Shown: positions 16,896 through 25,987 of the stretch, piece after piece | How the letters are laid out: every line of letters begins with the position of its first letter | Numbering within the stretch: the stretch's first letter is position 1 | Origin: Paenibacillus macerans | Lineage (GTDB): Bacteria; Bacillota; Bacilli; Paenibacillales; Paenibacillaceae | Reading direction: 5' to 3' | Length of the DNA stretch: 64,000 nucleotides | Assembly (NCBI RefSeq): GCF_023715465.1 | Contig: NZ_JAMBOE010000009.1 | Span: forward strand, 186,001 to 250,000 | Translations under genes and position numbers: made by a program | Notes under the pieces: generated by a model | Told to the model about the DNA's origin: nothing | What the model saw: the letters and a program-made list of their open reading frames with translations, nothing else | Databases searched by the model: none

Positions 16896-16990
16896 CATAA
16901 CGCTCCCTACGCTGGCATTATCCAGATCAGGTTAAGGGTCAGTATCTTGATGGGATACAATCTCAGCCGGCCGATTCCAGCACCCCTGAA
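16896..16990 (-). ncRNA. TPP riboswitch (THI element)
   Basis: On the minus strand the conserved blocks appear in order: GGGGTGCTGGAA, GGCTGAGA, ACCCTTAACCTGATCTGG and ATAATGCCAGCGTAGGGA. These are the TPP aptamer helices and pyrophosphate-binding loop. It precedes thiY and controls the whole four-gene operon. Confidence 0.95.
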
Positions 16991-17140
16991 CTATTCAACT
17001 GTGGATTTCACTAGTCATTATAATTTCCCGCGGCCCGTCTGTCCAGCTTGGCAAAGGGAATTGGCTTGAAATATCAGGAGATTTGCGTTTTATTTGGTAA
17101 AGCGTTATAATTAAATCAGCTTATGATTCGAGAACGCAAT

Positions 17141-17202
17141 ATTCACACATTGAAAAGAGTGTCACTTTATAAATGGAACTTTTTTCAATGTGTGAATTTT
17201 TT
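17141..17202 (+). terminator. Strong hairpin with T run upstream of ydjO-like gene
   Basis: ATTCACACATTGAAAA (17141-17156) and its exact complement (17182-17197) form a 16-bp stem with a 25-nt loop, followed by TTTTT. No rightward gene precedes it. It may be an attenuator in the ydjO leader, or a bidirectional terminator. Confidence 0.5.
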
Positions 17203-17327
17203 AAAGATAGGCATCACGCTCTTGGTGCGCCCATTTTGCGCCAGGAGCCGTTTTTATTCAGCTCATATAAGCGGCCTTGGCCGCATGCCGATTTGGTTGA
17301 CCAACATCCATTTTGAGGAGGAAAAAG

Positions 17328-17540
17328 ATGAGCTACCGTAAAAAACCGCTGGAGGAAATTCCCGAGGAGAACACGCCGGTCTGGTCTTGCATCAGTGAGG
17401 ATTGCAATGGCTGGATGCGGGATAATTTTACGTTTGACTATACGCCGGTGTGTCCGTTATGCTCTTCGGAAATGGAGAAGGGGATGAAGATGCTGCCTCA
17501 ACTGAAGAACCCCACATTCGATCCGAGAACGTCTTCTTAA
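17328..17540 (+). CDS. Cold-inducible YdjO-family small zinc-ribbon-like protein
   Basis: A 70-residue protein, MSYRKKPLEEIPEENTPVW. It has two CxxC-type pairs: C-ISEDC (WSCISEDCNGWMRDNF) and CPLCSSEM. It matches the YdjO family, short proteins of Bacilli described as cold-inducible. ATG 17328 follows GAGGAGG; an in-frame ATG further upstream lacks one. The function is unknown; the cysteines suggest zinc binding. Confidence 0.85.
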   Translation: MSYRKKPLEEIPEENTPVWSCISEDCNGWMRDNFTFDYTPVCPLCSSEMEKGMKMLPQLKNPTFDPRTSS

Positions 17541-17569
17541 GCGTAATCCGATAAATACCTTGCTTGCCC

Positions 17570-17615
17570 CAAACAGCCGTGTTCGCCCCAAAGCGAATGC
17601 GGCTGTTTGCCGTTT
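17570..17615 (+). terminator. Terminator after ydjO-like gene
   Basis: AAACAGCCG and CGGCTGTTT form a 9-bp stem around about 21 nt, followed by GCCGTTTT. Confidence 0.7.
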
Positions 17616-17712
17616 TGCGGCAACCGGGAGAAAAAGATTGCATCTCCATTTAAAATCTAATATGTTGGAGGTACTACACGAAAAACAACCAGAAGGGGGG
17701 AATTGCCCGCCT

Positions 17713-19170
17713 ATGCATGGAAATTACAAGGTGGCATCACAGGTTTTCGACATTCCCTCCGGAAGCAAGCAAAGAAAATTCGCGGTTTTTCTGGCCATTT
17801 TGATCGTGGCCGTATCGATAGCGGCGATTTCGCTCGGCATAAGAAATTCGCCCGGGTTGGAGCTTTTTTTTGCCGCTGCCATCGCTTGGCTTATATTCGG
17901 GGATCTGCTGACCGCTTTTATCGCCTACAGCCAATACCGGGCGTCCGGGATTCCGTCGCTGCTGGTATTGTCCTGCACCTACCTGTTTACCGGAATCATT
18001 ACCACCGCGCATATTATTACGTTTCCGGGGCTGTTTTCCGATGCCTGGTATTTCGGCGAACGCAGTCAGGCTGCGGGATGGTTGTGGGTGTTTTGGCACA
18101 GCGGATTTTCTTTGGGGATTTTGCTGTACGTTTTCACGCAATCGATATGGCCGAGGCCAATCGAGAAAAAAGAGCATATTTTCAATTGGGGCGTGGCGGG
18201 CATTTCGTTTACTTTGCTGCTTGCGCTTGGTTTTATTGAATTGTCGGTCCTTGGAGAGGGGACGCTGCCCGAAATTATAAGCCATGGTGATTACCGGCAG
18301 TTAAATTCGTCCGGGCTTGGCCCTGCCGTATGGCTGCTGAATCTGGCAGCACTGCTGGTGATGGCCTGGAAAAACAAAGGCCACACGGTGCTGCACTTGT
18401 GGCTGACGGTGGCGATCATTGCGCTTATGATGGACGTGACGCTGACCTTGCTGGCCGGCACCCGGTTTTCACTTGGCTGGTACATGGCCAAAATCAACTC
18501 GGTCATTGCGGCGATGGTTGTAATCTGCTCGGTGGTGAACGAGGTGAACCGGCTGTTTATCCGGCTTTCGGAACAGCACCGGCAATTGATTGAGTCCGGC
18601 TTCGAGCTGGAGAAAGCCAACGAGAAATTAACTCGGCTGACCCAGTTGGACGGATTGACCGAAATTCCGAACCGCCGCCGTTTTGATGAGATTTTGTCTC
18701 GGAAAATGGTCTCGCCGGGGGATAGATCGGCGCCCTTGTCGCTGCTTATCATTGATGTGGATTGCTTTAAAGCCTACAATGATCACTATGGGCATCAGGG
18801 CGGAGACGAGGTGCTGCGTTCCATCGCCCAAACGATCCACAAACGGGTGCAAGCGCTGGGCGGGTTTGCGGCGCGTTACGGCGGGGAGGAGTTTGTCGTG
18901 ATCTTGACGGATTGCGGTGCCCGCGAAACCCGGAATATAGCGGAGAAGCTTCGCAGGGCGGTGTCCGGGTTGGCCATCCCCCATGAAGTTTCCGCAATTT
19001 CCGGCTGTGTTACGATCAGCATCGGGGGCTGCTGCATTTCGCCGCTTGATCCGGTGAGCGGGCAGGAATTGATCGGCTGCGCCGACCGCTGCTTGTACAA
19101 AGCGAAGGAGGCGGGCCGCAACCGGTCTGTGGTTGAAGACTGGACGGACTCGCAGCCCGCGGAGCTTTAA
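17713..19170 (+). CDS. Membrane diguanylate cyclase (GGDEF)
   Basis: A protein of about 485 residues. The first 300 hold around eight membrane segments (for example FLAILIVAVSIAAISLGI and LLVLSCTYLFTGIITTAHII), so this is an integral membrane sensor of unknown ligand. A short coiled coil (ESGFELEKANEKLTRL) leads to a GGDEF domain (LDGLTEIPNRRRFDE; active-site GGEEF at residues 390-394), the intact form that makes c-di-GMP. No RxxD inhibitory site is obvious. The start is uncertain: ATG 17713 has AAGGGGGG 12 nt upstream. It converges with ccdC with a 4-nt stop overlap. With the HD-GYP gene 4 kb away it may form a c-di-GMP pair. Confidence 0.88.
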   Translation: MHGNYKVASQVFDIPSGSKQRKFAVFLAILIVAVSIAAISLGIRNSPGLELFFAAAIAWLIFGDLLTAFIAYSQYRASGIPSLLVLSCTYLFTGIITTAHIITFPGLFSDAWYFGERSQAAGWLWVFWHSGFSLGILLYVFTQSIWPRPIEKKEHIFNWGVAGISFTLLLALGFIELSVLGEGTLPEIISHGDYRQLNSSGLGPAVWLLNLAALLVMAWKNKGHTVLHLWLTVAIIALMMDVTLTLLAGTRFSLGWYMAKINSVIAAMVVICSVVNEVNRLFIRLSEQHRQLIESGFELEKANEKLTRLTQLDGLTEIPNRRRFDEILSRKMVSPGDRSAPLSLLIIDVDCFKAYNDHYGHQGGDEVLRSIAQTIHKRVQALGGFAARYGGEEFVVILTDCGARETRNIAEKLRRAVSGLAIPHEVSAISGCVTISIGGCCISPLDPVSGQELIGCADRCLYKAKEAGRNRSVVEDWTDSQPAEL

Positions 19171-19670
19171 TCGGAATTGGAAGGGCTGTCAGGGCCTGCC
19201 GTCATGGCGCGGTATTGCTTCAGCATAAACAGCCGCCAGCGGATAATCATCCCGTAGGCCAGCAGAAAGAAAACGGCGCCGGTCTGAAGCACGGAGATAT
19301 ATTGCTCCACCGCTTCGTGAAGCAGCATGCGCACAGCGAGCAGGCCGATCAGAATAAAAATAAAGCTGCGCGAGCGCTGGGCATAGACCTGGCCGTCCAC
19401 CTTCTCGAATTTCGTGGTCCGGATGAGCGGATAGGAGAACAGCAGCCAGCCGAGCGCAAAGGCGATGATCCCCCAAGTGACGGGAATATGCGTCTCGGGA
19501 ACGACGAACATCATGAACCCGGTCGTCATGCCGAGCGGGGGAATGATGATTTTCTGGATCGTCACGGGCCGGCGGCTCGCCTTAAGGCGGATAAACAGCA
19601 CGGCTACCGCCATGAACAAGGCGCCGAAAGTAAAGGCGATTTGCAGGTAAGAAGGGTTTATCGCATTCAT
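19167..19670 (-). CDS. ccdC: CcdC-family membrane protein
   Basis: A 167-residue protein with about five membrane spans and the CcdC/DUF1453 pattern: IQKIIIPPLGMTTGFMMFVVPETHIP, then WLLFSYPLIRTTKFEKVDGQVYAQRSRSFIFILIGLLAVRMLLHE. In Bacillus subtilis ccdC lies near cytochrome c maturation genes, but its role there is unclear. Here it is a single gene read toward the GGDEF gene, with no cytochrome genes nearby. Confidence 0.85.
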   Translation of the reverse strand: MNAINPSYLQIAFTFGALFMAVAVLFIRLKASRRPVTIQKIIIPPLGMTTGFMMFVVPETHIPVTWGIIAFALGWLLFSYPLIRTTKFEKVDGQVYAQRSRSFIFILIGLLAVRMLLHEAVEQYISVLQTGAVFFLLAYGMIIRWRLFMLKQYRAMTAGPDSPSNSD

Positions 19671-19703
19671 AGGAGATCCCTTTCTATATAAAGAAGTGAT
19701 TGT

Positions 19704-19733
19704 TTGACAAAACTAAATATTTGTTAATAGTAT
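19704..19733 (+). promoter_or_regulatory. Promoter of the Rrf2 regulator gene
   Basis: TTGACA (19704-19709) and TAGTAT (19728-19733) are separated by 18 nt in an AT-rich divergent region. An interrupted AACTAAATATTTGTT motif between them could be the autoregulatory site. Confidence 0.6.
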
Positions 19734-19804
19734 TTCGCGAGAACATTATAACATAATCAACCGCTCATGTTTCAAACCTGCCAACGCAGAGGGGGGGAAG
19801 GACA

Positions 19805-20314
19805 ATGAATAGCGAATTCACGGTTGCGGTCCATTGCCTGTTGTTTCTGGACAACAAAGAGGAGCAAATGGCCAACAGCGAGCAGATCGCCTGCAGCGTT
19901 GCGACCCATCCGGCTCGTGTGCGCAAAGTGCTTAGTGCGCTGCGGAAGCACGGTTTAGTGACAACGAAGGAGGGCGTCGGCGGGGGATATTCGCTCAATA
20001 CGGAACTTGCGCGGGTGACTTTGGGCGACTTGTACCGAATGTTTGCACGCGGTTCGCTGCATCCGGGCTGGTGCTCCGGCAGCGAGGAGTCCTCCTGCCA
20101 AGTATCTTCCAATATGCACACCGTCATGGACCGGATTTTCACCGGCGGGGAGCAGCGGCTGGAGTCGTATTTCGATGAACTTTCCTTGTCGGAGGTCAAA
20201 CGGATGCTGGATGAAGCCGACAGCCAGGCCGGAAGAGAGCATTGTACGGGTAAGTACAAGGATATGAAGGATCTGTTGGAAGTGCGGAAAGCCAAGGGAG
20301 GAGTGCTGAGGTGA
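19805..20314 (+). CDS. Rrf2-family transcriptional regulator
   Basis: A 169-residue Rrf2 protein: FTVAVHCLLFLDN, then the winged helix VRKVLSALRKHGLVTTKEGVGGGYSLN. Two cysteines lie in WCSGSEESSCQVS, not the three-Cys cluster of Fe-S Rrf2 members such as IscR, so a thiol-redox type (HypR/YwnA-like) is more likely. It overlaps the lactonase gene by 4 nt (GTGA), so it probably regulates its own operon. Confidence 0.9.
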   Translation: MNSEFTVAVHCLLFLDNKEEQMANSEQIACSVATHPARVRKVLSALRKHGLVTTKEGVGGGYSLNTELARVTLGDLYRMFARGSLHPGWCSGSEESSCQVSSNMHTVMDRIFTGGEQRLESYFDELSLSEVKRMLDEADSQAGREHCTGKYKDMKDLLEVRKAKGGVLR

Positions 20315-21384
20315 GTATTTTCGATCGCATGGATTTCCGGTTGTTTTACGCAGGATCTTATGCGGAGCCGGGCGACCCGGGGATTTATTTATGCGAACTG
20401 GACCTGCGGAGCGGCGCCATGCGTATCCTCGGGCAAACGGACGGGATTGTGAACCCTTCTTTCGTAATCGCGGATATGGATGCACGGCGGCTTTATGCGG
20501 TCAGCGAGCAGAGCGAAGGGAAAGCGGTCAGTTTCACGATCGATCCGGCGGACGGCGGATTAACGAAGCTAAACGAGCTTCCGACGCTGGGGGCGGATCC
20601 CTGCCATCTCGCGCTGGCGAAGGCCGGCGAGGAGGGCTGGCTGCTCGCCTCCAACTATTCCAGCGGCAATGTGATCAGCTTTGCGCTGGGCGAAGCCGGA
20701 GCGCTGGCGGGGATGCGATCGAACGTTCAGCACGAAGGCGGCGGCGTTCATCCGGAACGGCAGGAGGGCCCCCATGCGCACAGTGCCGTTCCCAGCCGGG
20801 ACGGGAAGTATATTTACGCCTCCGATCTGGGGATCGACCGGATCGTGATTTACCGGCTGGAGGACGGAGAGCTTGTGAAGCACGGGGAGGCACGGCTGCC
20901 GGACGGCTCCGGCCCGCGCCATTTTGTCATTCATCCTTCCGGGCGGTACGCCTACGGGATGAACGAATTAAACAATACGCTAACTGTATACGCTTACGAT
21001 CTGGATCAAGGACGCCTGGATCCATTGGAGCATGTCAGCACCTTGCCCGGAGATTTCCGGGGTAAGAACTATCCGGCCGACATTCACCTGTCGCCGGACG
21101 GCCGCTTCCTGTACGGCTCCAACCGGGGGCACAACAGCCTCGTCCGCTTCCGCGTCGATCCGGCCAGCGGCAAGCTTGGCGATCCGGAGTGGATCGGGAC
21201 CGGCGGGAACTGGCCGCGGAACTTCGCCGTGCTGGACGGCTACGTGCTCGTGGCGAACCAATACAGCGGCAATATCGTGGCATTCCGGCGGGATGCGGAA
21301 ACGGGCACGCTGTCGCCTGCCGGCCAGGAGCTGGCCATCGCCAAGGTCGCTTGCATCGAGCCGCTGAACCCGGGGCCGTTGTAG
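20311..21384 (+). CDS. Lactonase-family seven-bladed beta-propeller protein
   Basis: A 357-residue propeller of the YkgB/6-phosphogluconolactonase (Lactonase) family. Characteristic blades include RLFYAGSYAEPGDPGIYLCELD, LYAVSEQ, GGGVHPERQEGPHAHS, DLGIDRIVIYRL, GSGPRHFVIHPSGRYAYGMNEL and SPDGRFLYGSNRGHNSLVRF. GTG 20311 overlaps the regulator stop and follows GGGAGGAG. It may hydrolyse 6-phosphogluconolactone in the cytoplasm, though many members have other or unknown substrates. Confidence 0.87.
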   Translation: MSIFDRMDFRLFYAGSYAEPGDPGIYLCELDLRSGAMRILGQTDGIVNPSFVIADMDARRLYAVSEQSEGKAVSFTIDPADGGLTKLNELPTLGADPCHLALAKAGEEGWLLASNYSSGNVISFALGEAGALAGMRSNVQHEGGGVHPERQEGPHAHSAVPSRDGKYIYASDLGIDRIVIYRLEDGELVKHGEARLPDGSGPRHFVIHPSGRYAYGMNELNNTLTVYAYDLDQGRLDPLEHVSTLPGDFRGKNYPADIHLSPDGRFLYGSNRGHNSLVRFRVDPASGKLGDPEWIGTGGNWPRNFAVLDGYVLVANQYSGNIVAFRRDAETGTLSPAGQELAIAKVACIEPLNPGPL

Positions 21385-21415
21385 AGGCAAGGCCCGAGGA
21401 TGCCGGGAAGAATAC

Positions 21416-21447
21416 GGGGCGCGTATTTCGTTTGCGCGCCTTTTCGT
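21416..21447 (+). terminator. Terminator after lactonase gene
   Basis: GGGGCGCG and TGCGCGCC pair around TATTTCGTT, followed by TTTTCG. Confidence 0.7.
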
Positions 21448-21487
21448 GTCCCTCTTCACGCCCTCACCTTACGTGCCCCCGTTTGAC

Positions 21488-21690
21488 ATAGCGGTAATTT
21501 ATGGCGTTATTTTCCCCGATTTGAGCTGTATTGTTGAAATAGAGGAAAAAAATGTCGCTATGTGTTCGGAAACGGGCTGATATCAAGTAAATATACGTGT
21601 CGGACGAAGAATAGAGGTAAAAAATTCCTCTATTTTCCCGCTGACTGTGAAAAGTGAGATATAGCGACATTTTATACCGCTATTGTGGTT
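21488..21690. repeat. Four-word intergenic element, AATAGCGG family
   Basis: Words of about 28 nt start near 21488, 21537, 21609 and 21659 (spacing 49, 72, 50). Each is an imperfect palindrome such as ATAGCGACATTTTATACC followed by GCTATTG. It has the same family and geometry as 7042, 32391 and 53796. Confidence 0.88.
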
Positions 21691-21981
21691 GCAACTATGT
21701 TTAATCCGGCCGCTCTCTCCAACCCGGCTGTCCCCTAAGCGAACCTGACCAAATCCGCCCACATCAAATCCGACCACATCAAATCCGCCCACACCTGCTA
21801 ACCACATGTACTATTTCTAGCCACGCTTTTCCTGGTACGCATACATGCGCAACTCTGAAGATCCTCCCACGCCAAACTCCACATTTCACCGAATATCCAA
21901 CCCCCATTTTGCGGCTCGTACATTCGTCTTTCGCAATATAAGGGGACCTTATAAATAATTTGGTTTTTTTGAATAAAACGT

Positions 21982-22011
21982 TTGACAATTTTAGGCCCCT
22001 GATAATAAAAT
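21982..22011 (+). promoter_or_regulatory. Promoter of the sulfate transport operon
   Basis: A perfect TTGACA (21982-21987) and TAAAAT (22006-22011) are spaced 18 nt apart, 216 nt before the sbp start, leaving a long leader. The rest of 21690-21980 shows no gene. Confidence 0.65.
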
Positions 22012-22058
22012 AACACCATAGCATACTAAACAGGTAGGAATAATTTAAAATGTTCTAA

Positions 22059-22155
22059 CCGTACGGGCGGAGGAACGCTCTATTGCCTTGGCAGACACGG
22101 GTAGCGACTCGGTTTGACCGTAGGGACTGGAGCGTTTCTCCGTTTCCTCTTTTTA
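22059..22155 (+). ncRNA. Structured leader of the sulfate operon (unidentified)
   Basis: GGAGGAACGCTC (22069-22080) can pair with GAGCGTTTCTCC (22130-22141), closing a multiloop. Inside it, CGGTTTGACCG forms one hairpin and TTGCCTTGGCAG another. A CTCTTTTTAGG run follows the stem. I do not recognise an S-box, T-box or other known class. Confidence 0.4.
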
Positions 22156-22226
22156 GGGGATGAGCTGCGGTATGAAGCCTGCCGGCAGTGTAAGGAAAAT
22201 AACAAGAGAGCAAGGGGAGTGATACG

Positions 22227-23303
22227 ATGATCAAACTGTGGAAGCAAGGGGTTCTAATGAGTTTGGTGCTGGCGATGCTGACGGTGGTGACGGCCTGCGC
22301 GGCGGATAACAAGCGGGGCGAGGAGGCCAGCGCGCAAGCCGGTTCTTCAGGCAGCGGGGAGAAGCTTAAGGAAGTGGAGCTGCTGAACGTATCCTACGAC
22401 CCGACCCGGGAGCTATATGAAAAATACAACGCAGCATTTGCCGCTTATTGGGAGAAAGAGAAGGGTCAAAAAGTCACGATCAAGCAGTCGCACGGCGGCT
22501 CGGGCAAACAGAGCCGGGCGGTGATCGACGGTCTGGGGGCGGACGTGGTAACGCTGGCGTTAGGTTACGATATTGACGCCATTCAGCAAAGCGGCCAGAT
22601 CAATGAGGGCTGGCAGCAGAAATATGAACATAACAGTTCTCCTTATACCTCGACGATTGTGTTTTTGGTACGCAAAGGCAATCCGAAAGGGATTAAGGAC
22701 TGGGACGATCTGATCAAAGACGGGGTGGAAGTCATTACGCCGAACCCGCAAACCTCGGGGGGCGCCCGTTGGAACTACCTGGCGGCATGGGGATACGCCC
22801 TGCACCATAATAATAACGATGAAGCCAAAGCGCAGGAATTCGTCAAGAAACTGTTCCAGCACGTCCCTGTTCTGGACAGCGGCGCCCGCGGAGCGACGAC
22901 GACCTTCGTTGAACGCGGACTGGGCGATGTGCTGCTTGCCTGGGAAAATGAAGCCTGGCTTTCCGTAAAAGAGCTCGGACCGGACAAATTCGATATCGTT
23001 TATCCATCGGAAAGCATCCTGGCCGAACCTCCCGTAGCGGTGGTGGACAAAAACGCCGACAAACACGGAACCCGGGAAGTCGCCGAAGCATACCTGAAAT
23101 ATTTGTACACGGAGGAAGGACAGACGATCGCGGCGGAAAATTATTACCGTCCGACGCTGGACAGCGTAAAAGCCAAGTTTGCCGACCAGTTCCCCGATAT
23201 CAAGCTGTTTACGATTGACGAGGAGTTTGGCGGATGGGCGGAAGCGCAGCAGAAACATTTTAGCGATGGAGGCATTTTCAGCCAGATTTACGTACCTCAA
23301 TAA
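22227..23303 (+). CDS. Sulfate ABC transporter substrate-binding lipoprotein
   Basis: A 358-residue Sbp/CysP-type protein. The signal peptide ends VVTACAADN, with Cys in a lipobox. Family motifs include [51 protein letters not shown] and [20 protein letters not shown]. It binds sulfate or thiosulfate outside the cell and hands it to CysT/CysW. It is the first gene of the sulfate operon, preceded by CAAGGGGAG. No cysA-type ATPase follows, so an ATPase must be supplied from elsewhere. Confidence 0.94.
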   Translation: MIKLWKQGVLMSLVLAMLTVVTACAADNKRGEEASAQAGSSGSGEKLKEVELLNVSYDPTRELYEKYNAAFAAYWEKEKGQKVTIKQSHGGSGKQSRAVIDGLGADVVTLALGYDIDAIQQSGQINEGWQQKYEHNSSPYTSTIVFLVRKGNPKGIKDWDDLIKDGVEVITPNPQTSGGARWNYLAAWGYALHHNNNDEAKAQEFVKKLFQHVPVLDSGARGATTTFVERGLGDVLLAWENEAWLSVKELGPDKFDIVYPSESILAEPPVAVVDKNADKHGTREVAEAYLKYLYTEEGQTIAAENYYRPTLDSVKAKFADQFPDIKLFTIDEEFGGWAEAQQKHFSDGGIFSQIYVPQ

Positions 23304-23397
23304 CCGGCCGTTCCAAGCGGAGGACCAGGTTCCGGGAGAGACGCCGCACGTTGCGTTAGCCTCTCTCTGGCCTGAATAGGAGAAAGGATGAAGTAAC

Positions 23398-24228
23398 ATG
23401 CACAGTAGCGCCACGAAGCGCGGAGTACTGCCCGGATTCGGGTTGACCATGGGATACAGTGTGCTTTATTTGAGCTTGATCGTGCTGATCCCGCTCTCCG
23501 CCTTGCTGCTGAATTCTACGGGACTTACCTGGGAAAAGTTTTGGGATGTCGCCACGGATCCGCGGGTATTGGCCTCTTATCGGGTTAGCTTTCTGACCGC
23601 GGCGGCCGCCGGCCTGATCGATGCCGTGCTGGGGCTGCTGCTGGCTTGGGTGCTTGTCAGATATGATTTTCCCGGAAAAAAACTGTTTGACTCCATGATC
23701 GATCTGCCATTTGCACTGCCCACCGCGGTGGCCGGAGTATCGCTGACGGCGATCTACTCGTCGAACGGCTGGATCGGCTCCTTGCTTGAGCCGTTGGGCA
23801 TCCGCATCGCGTTTACGCCGATAGGGATCACGCTGGCGCTGATGTTTATCGGCATCCCGTTTGTCGTCCGGACGGTGCAGCCGGTGCTTCAGGATCTCGA
23901 CGCGGAGGTGGAGGAGGCCGCGGCCACCCTGGGTGCGAGCCGGTTCCGCACGTTCCGCAAAGTCGTGCTGCCGGAGCTGTTGCCGCCGCTGCTCACCGGG
24001 TTTGCGCTGGCTTTTTCCCGCGGCATTGGGGAGTATGGCTCCGTCGTTTTCATTTCCGGCAACATGCCGATGAAGACGGAAATCGCCCCGCTGCTCATCA
24101 TGTCGAAGCTGGAGCAGTTCGACTACGCCGGCGCAACGGCGGTGGCGCTGATCCTGCTGCTCATCTCGTTCGTGCTGCTGCTGCTGATTAACTCGCTGCA
24201 GCGCCGGATGCGCAAAACCGCGAGATAA
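23398..24228 (+). CDS. cysT: Sulfate ABC transporter permease CysT
   Basis: A 276-residue permease with about six spans. Typical CysT segments are [48 protein letters not shown] and [34 protein letters not shown]. It forms the heterodimeric channel with CysW. It is the second gene of the operon, 94 nt after sbp. Confidence 0.94.
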   Translation: MHSSATKRGVLPGFGLTMGYSVLYLSLIVLIPLSALLLNSTGLTWEKFWDVATDPRVLASYRVSFLTAAAAGLIDAVLGLLLAWVLVRYDFPGKKLFDSMIDLPFALPTAVAGVSLTAIYSSNGWIGSLLEPLGIRIAFTPIGITLALMFIGIPFVVRTVQPVLQDLDAEVEEAAATLGASRFRTFRKVVLPELLPPLLTGFALAFSRGIGEYGSVVFISGNMPMKTEIAPLLIMSKLEQFDYAGATAVALILLLISFVLLLLINSLQRRMRKTAR

Positions 24229-24270
24229 ACGGACCAAACAGGATGATTTAAGCATGGAGGAGGAAATCAT

Positions 24271-25131
24271 ATGGCGGGTTCTGTACCATTAGCTGCCCAT
24301 AAGCCTACTGCGCCCGGCCGCCAGACCCGAAAAGGATCGGGCGCCGTAAAATGGGTGCTGATCACCCTCGCGGCGCTGGTGCTGATCTGGTTGATCGTGC
24401 TGCCGCTGGCCGTCGTAATCACGGAAGCCCTCAAAAAGGGCTGGGGCGTTTACGTGGAAGCCATCCGCGATCCCGACGCCTTGTCGGCGCTGCGGTTGAC
24501 GCTGCTCGTTGCCGTGATCACCGTTCCGCTGAACACGATTTTTGGCGTGGCGGCCGCATGGGCGATTACCAAGTTCAATTTTCGCGGCAAGCAGGTGCTT
24601 GTGACGCTGATCGACTTGCCTTTTGCCGTTTCCCCCGTCATCGGCGGCCTCATTTACGTGCTCGTCTACGGGGTTCACGGCTGGTTTGGGCCATGGCTGC
24701 AGGAGCATGATATTACGATTATTTTTGCACTGCCGGGCATCATTTTGGCGACCTTGTTCGTGACTTTCCCGTTCGTTGCCAGGGAACTGATTCCGCTCAT
24801 GGAGGATCAGGGGCAGCAGGAAGAAGAAGCTGCGGTTACGCTGGGCGCGCGAGGTTTTCGGATTTTCTGGAAAGTGACGCTGCCGAACATCAAATGGGGG
24901 CTGCTGTACGGCATTATTTTGTGCAATGCGAGAGCGATGGGGGAATTTGGCGCCGTGTCCGTCGTATCCGGCCATATCCGGGGAGAAACCAACACGCTGC
25001 CGCTGCACGTGGAAATTTTGTATAACGAATACCAGTTTTCCGCATCGTTTGCGGTGGCGTCCCTGCTGCTGCTGCTGGCGCTCGTCACGCTGCTGTTCAA
25101 AAGCTGGTTTACGCGCAAAAGCAGCCACTAA
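24271..25131 (+). CDS. cysW: Sulfate ABC transporter permease CysW
   Basis: A 286-residue permease. FNFRGKQVLVTLIDLPFAVSPVIGGLIYVLVYG, EEEAAVTLGARGFRIFWKVTLPNIKWGLLYG and ARAMGEFGAVSVVSGHIRGETNTLPLHVEILYNEY are CysW signatures. The ATG follows GGAGGAAA. It pairs with CysT. Confidence 0.94.
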   Translation: MAGSVPLAAHKPTAPGRQTRKGSGAVKWVLITLAALVLIWLIVLPLAVVITEALKKGWGVYVEAIRDPDALSALRLTLLVAVITVPLNTIFGVAAAWAITKFNFRGKQVLVTLIDLPFAVSPVIGGLIYVLVYGVHGWFGPWLQEHDITIIFALPGIILATLFVTFPFVARELIPLMEDQGQQEEEAAVTLGARGFRIFWKVTLPNIKWGLLYGIILCNARAMGEFGAVSVVSGHIRGETNTLPLHVEILYNEYQFSASFAVASLLLLLALVTLLFKSWFTRKSSH

Positions 25132-25180
25132 AACAAGGTGTGAGTCTCAAGATTCGCTAAAGAACAGGAGGGCGATACAA

Positions 25181-25420
25181 ATGGCAAGACCACTAAAGGT
25201 AGACGATGTCTGGTTGGAACGAATTGCCGGTCTGTTGGGCGGAATGGAATTCGGCTCCCTGAACATCGTCGTTCATGAGGGGCAGATCGTTCAAGTCGAA
25301 CGCACGGAACGAAAGCGGTATGAACTAAGCTCGGGCAGCTCGGCCGGCTCGGCCAGAACTGCCAAGTCGTCCCGCCAAGCAGTCAAGTCTTTACGCGAAT
25401 CGGGTTCCGTGCCGAACTGA
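25181..25420 (+). CDS. YezD-like DUF2292 small protein
   Basis: A 79-residue protein, MARPLKVDDVWLERIAGLLGGMEFGSLNIVVHEGQIVQVERTE, matching the DUF2292/YezD family, whose members often sit with sulfur-assimilation genes. ATG 25181 follows CAGGAGGG at 7 nt, while the longer reading frame covering it overlaps cysW. The C-terminus is a Ser/Arg-rich tail. Its function is unknown; its position as last gene of the sulfate operon suggests an accessory role in sulfur uptake. Confidence 0.8.
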   Translation: MARPLKVDDVWLERIAGLLGGMEFGSLNIVVHEGQIVQVERTERKRYELSSGSSAGSARTAKSSRQAVKSLRESGSVPN

Positions 25421-25431
25421 ATATTATTAAA

Positions 25432-25500
25432 CAACCCCGCTCCAGGCAGCGAAGGCCCTGCGCCGTGCTGTTTTTGGAGCGGGGTTTCGTTGTTTTTTTA
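25432..25500 (+). terminator. Terminator of the sulfate operon
   Basis: AACCCCGCTCCA (25433-25444) pairs with TGGAGCGGGGTT (25475-25486), followed by TTGTTTTTTT. Confidence 0.85.
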
Positions 25501-25630
25501 GATGCCAGAAAGTATAAACTTCATGGGAGCGGGTGCCTGATATCGCAAGAAAAGTTACCTCTAAGCTTCTTACACACGTCTTATACGCATCTTTTGCGTG
25601 TCGCCATCGCCTGTTTATGCTGCAGCCAAC

Positions 25631-25810
25631 TGCAAAAGTGCAGTTCATCTGGCGTGATTTCCCTCTCGGAGGCGAATGAAATGCAAAAGTGCATCTTTTT
25701 GGAGTTGATATGGAAAAATATGGTGATATAGACGGTGGTGAAATGCACTTTTGCAGTTCGAGTGACCATTTCGGGGCGTTTTGACAAAAATCGCCTGCAC
25801 TTTTGCATTT
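25631..25810. repeat. Four-word intergenic element, TGCAAAAGTGCA family
   Basis: TGCAAAAGTGCA begins at 25631 and 25682, and its complement TGCACTTTTGCA at 25744 and 25796. The spacing is 51, 62 and 52. A second copy with the same spacing lies at 41822. Confidence 0.9.
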
Positions 25811-25987
25811 CGCGGCGTTTCGCGGAATTTTCGCTTGCGGCCCGGCTCCAACGGCGTCCTCCGACGGTATCCCGATGCGACAAGCGCCGGGAATGTGAGC
25901 GTTGCGCCAAGAACTACGCGACGTTAGTGCGCATTTCCCCCGGGAACAACACGCTTAGCGCTCGGGAGCCCGGACGTCAAGCGACTA

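Noticed and set aside
17123-17341. 72-codon frame upstream of the ydjO-like gene
   Set aside because: It runs through a 16-bp hairpin and overlaps the start of the better-supported gene; no ribosome site.
22059-22155. S-box (SAM riboswitch) before the sulfate operon
   Set aside because: The GAGGGA...CCGGCAAC-type conserved blocks of the S-box are absent.
24926-25420. Long 164-codon frame ending with the YezD-like protein
   Set aside because: The upstream half overlaps cysW in another frame. The strong ribosome site and family match support ATG 25181 only.
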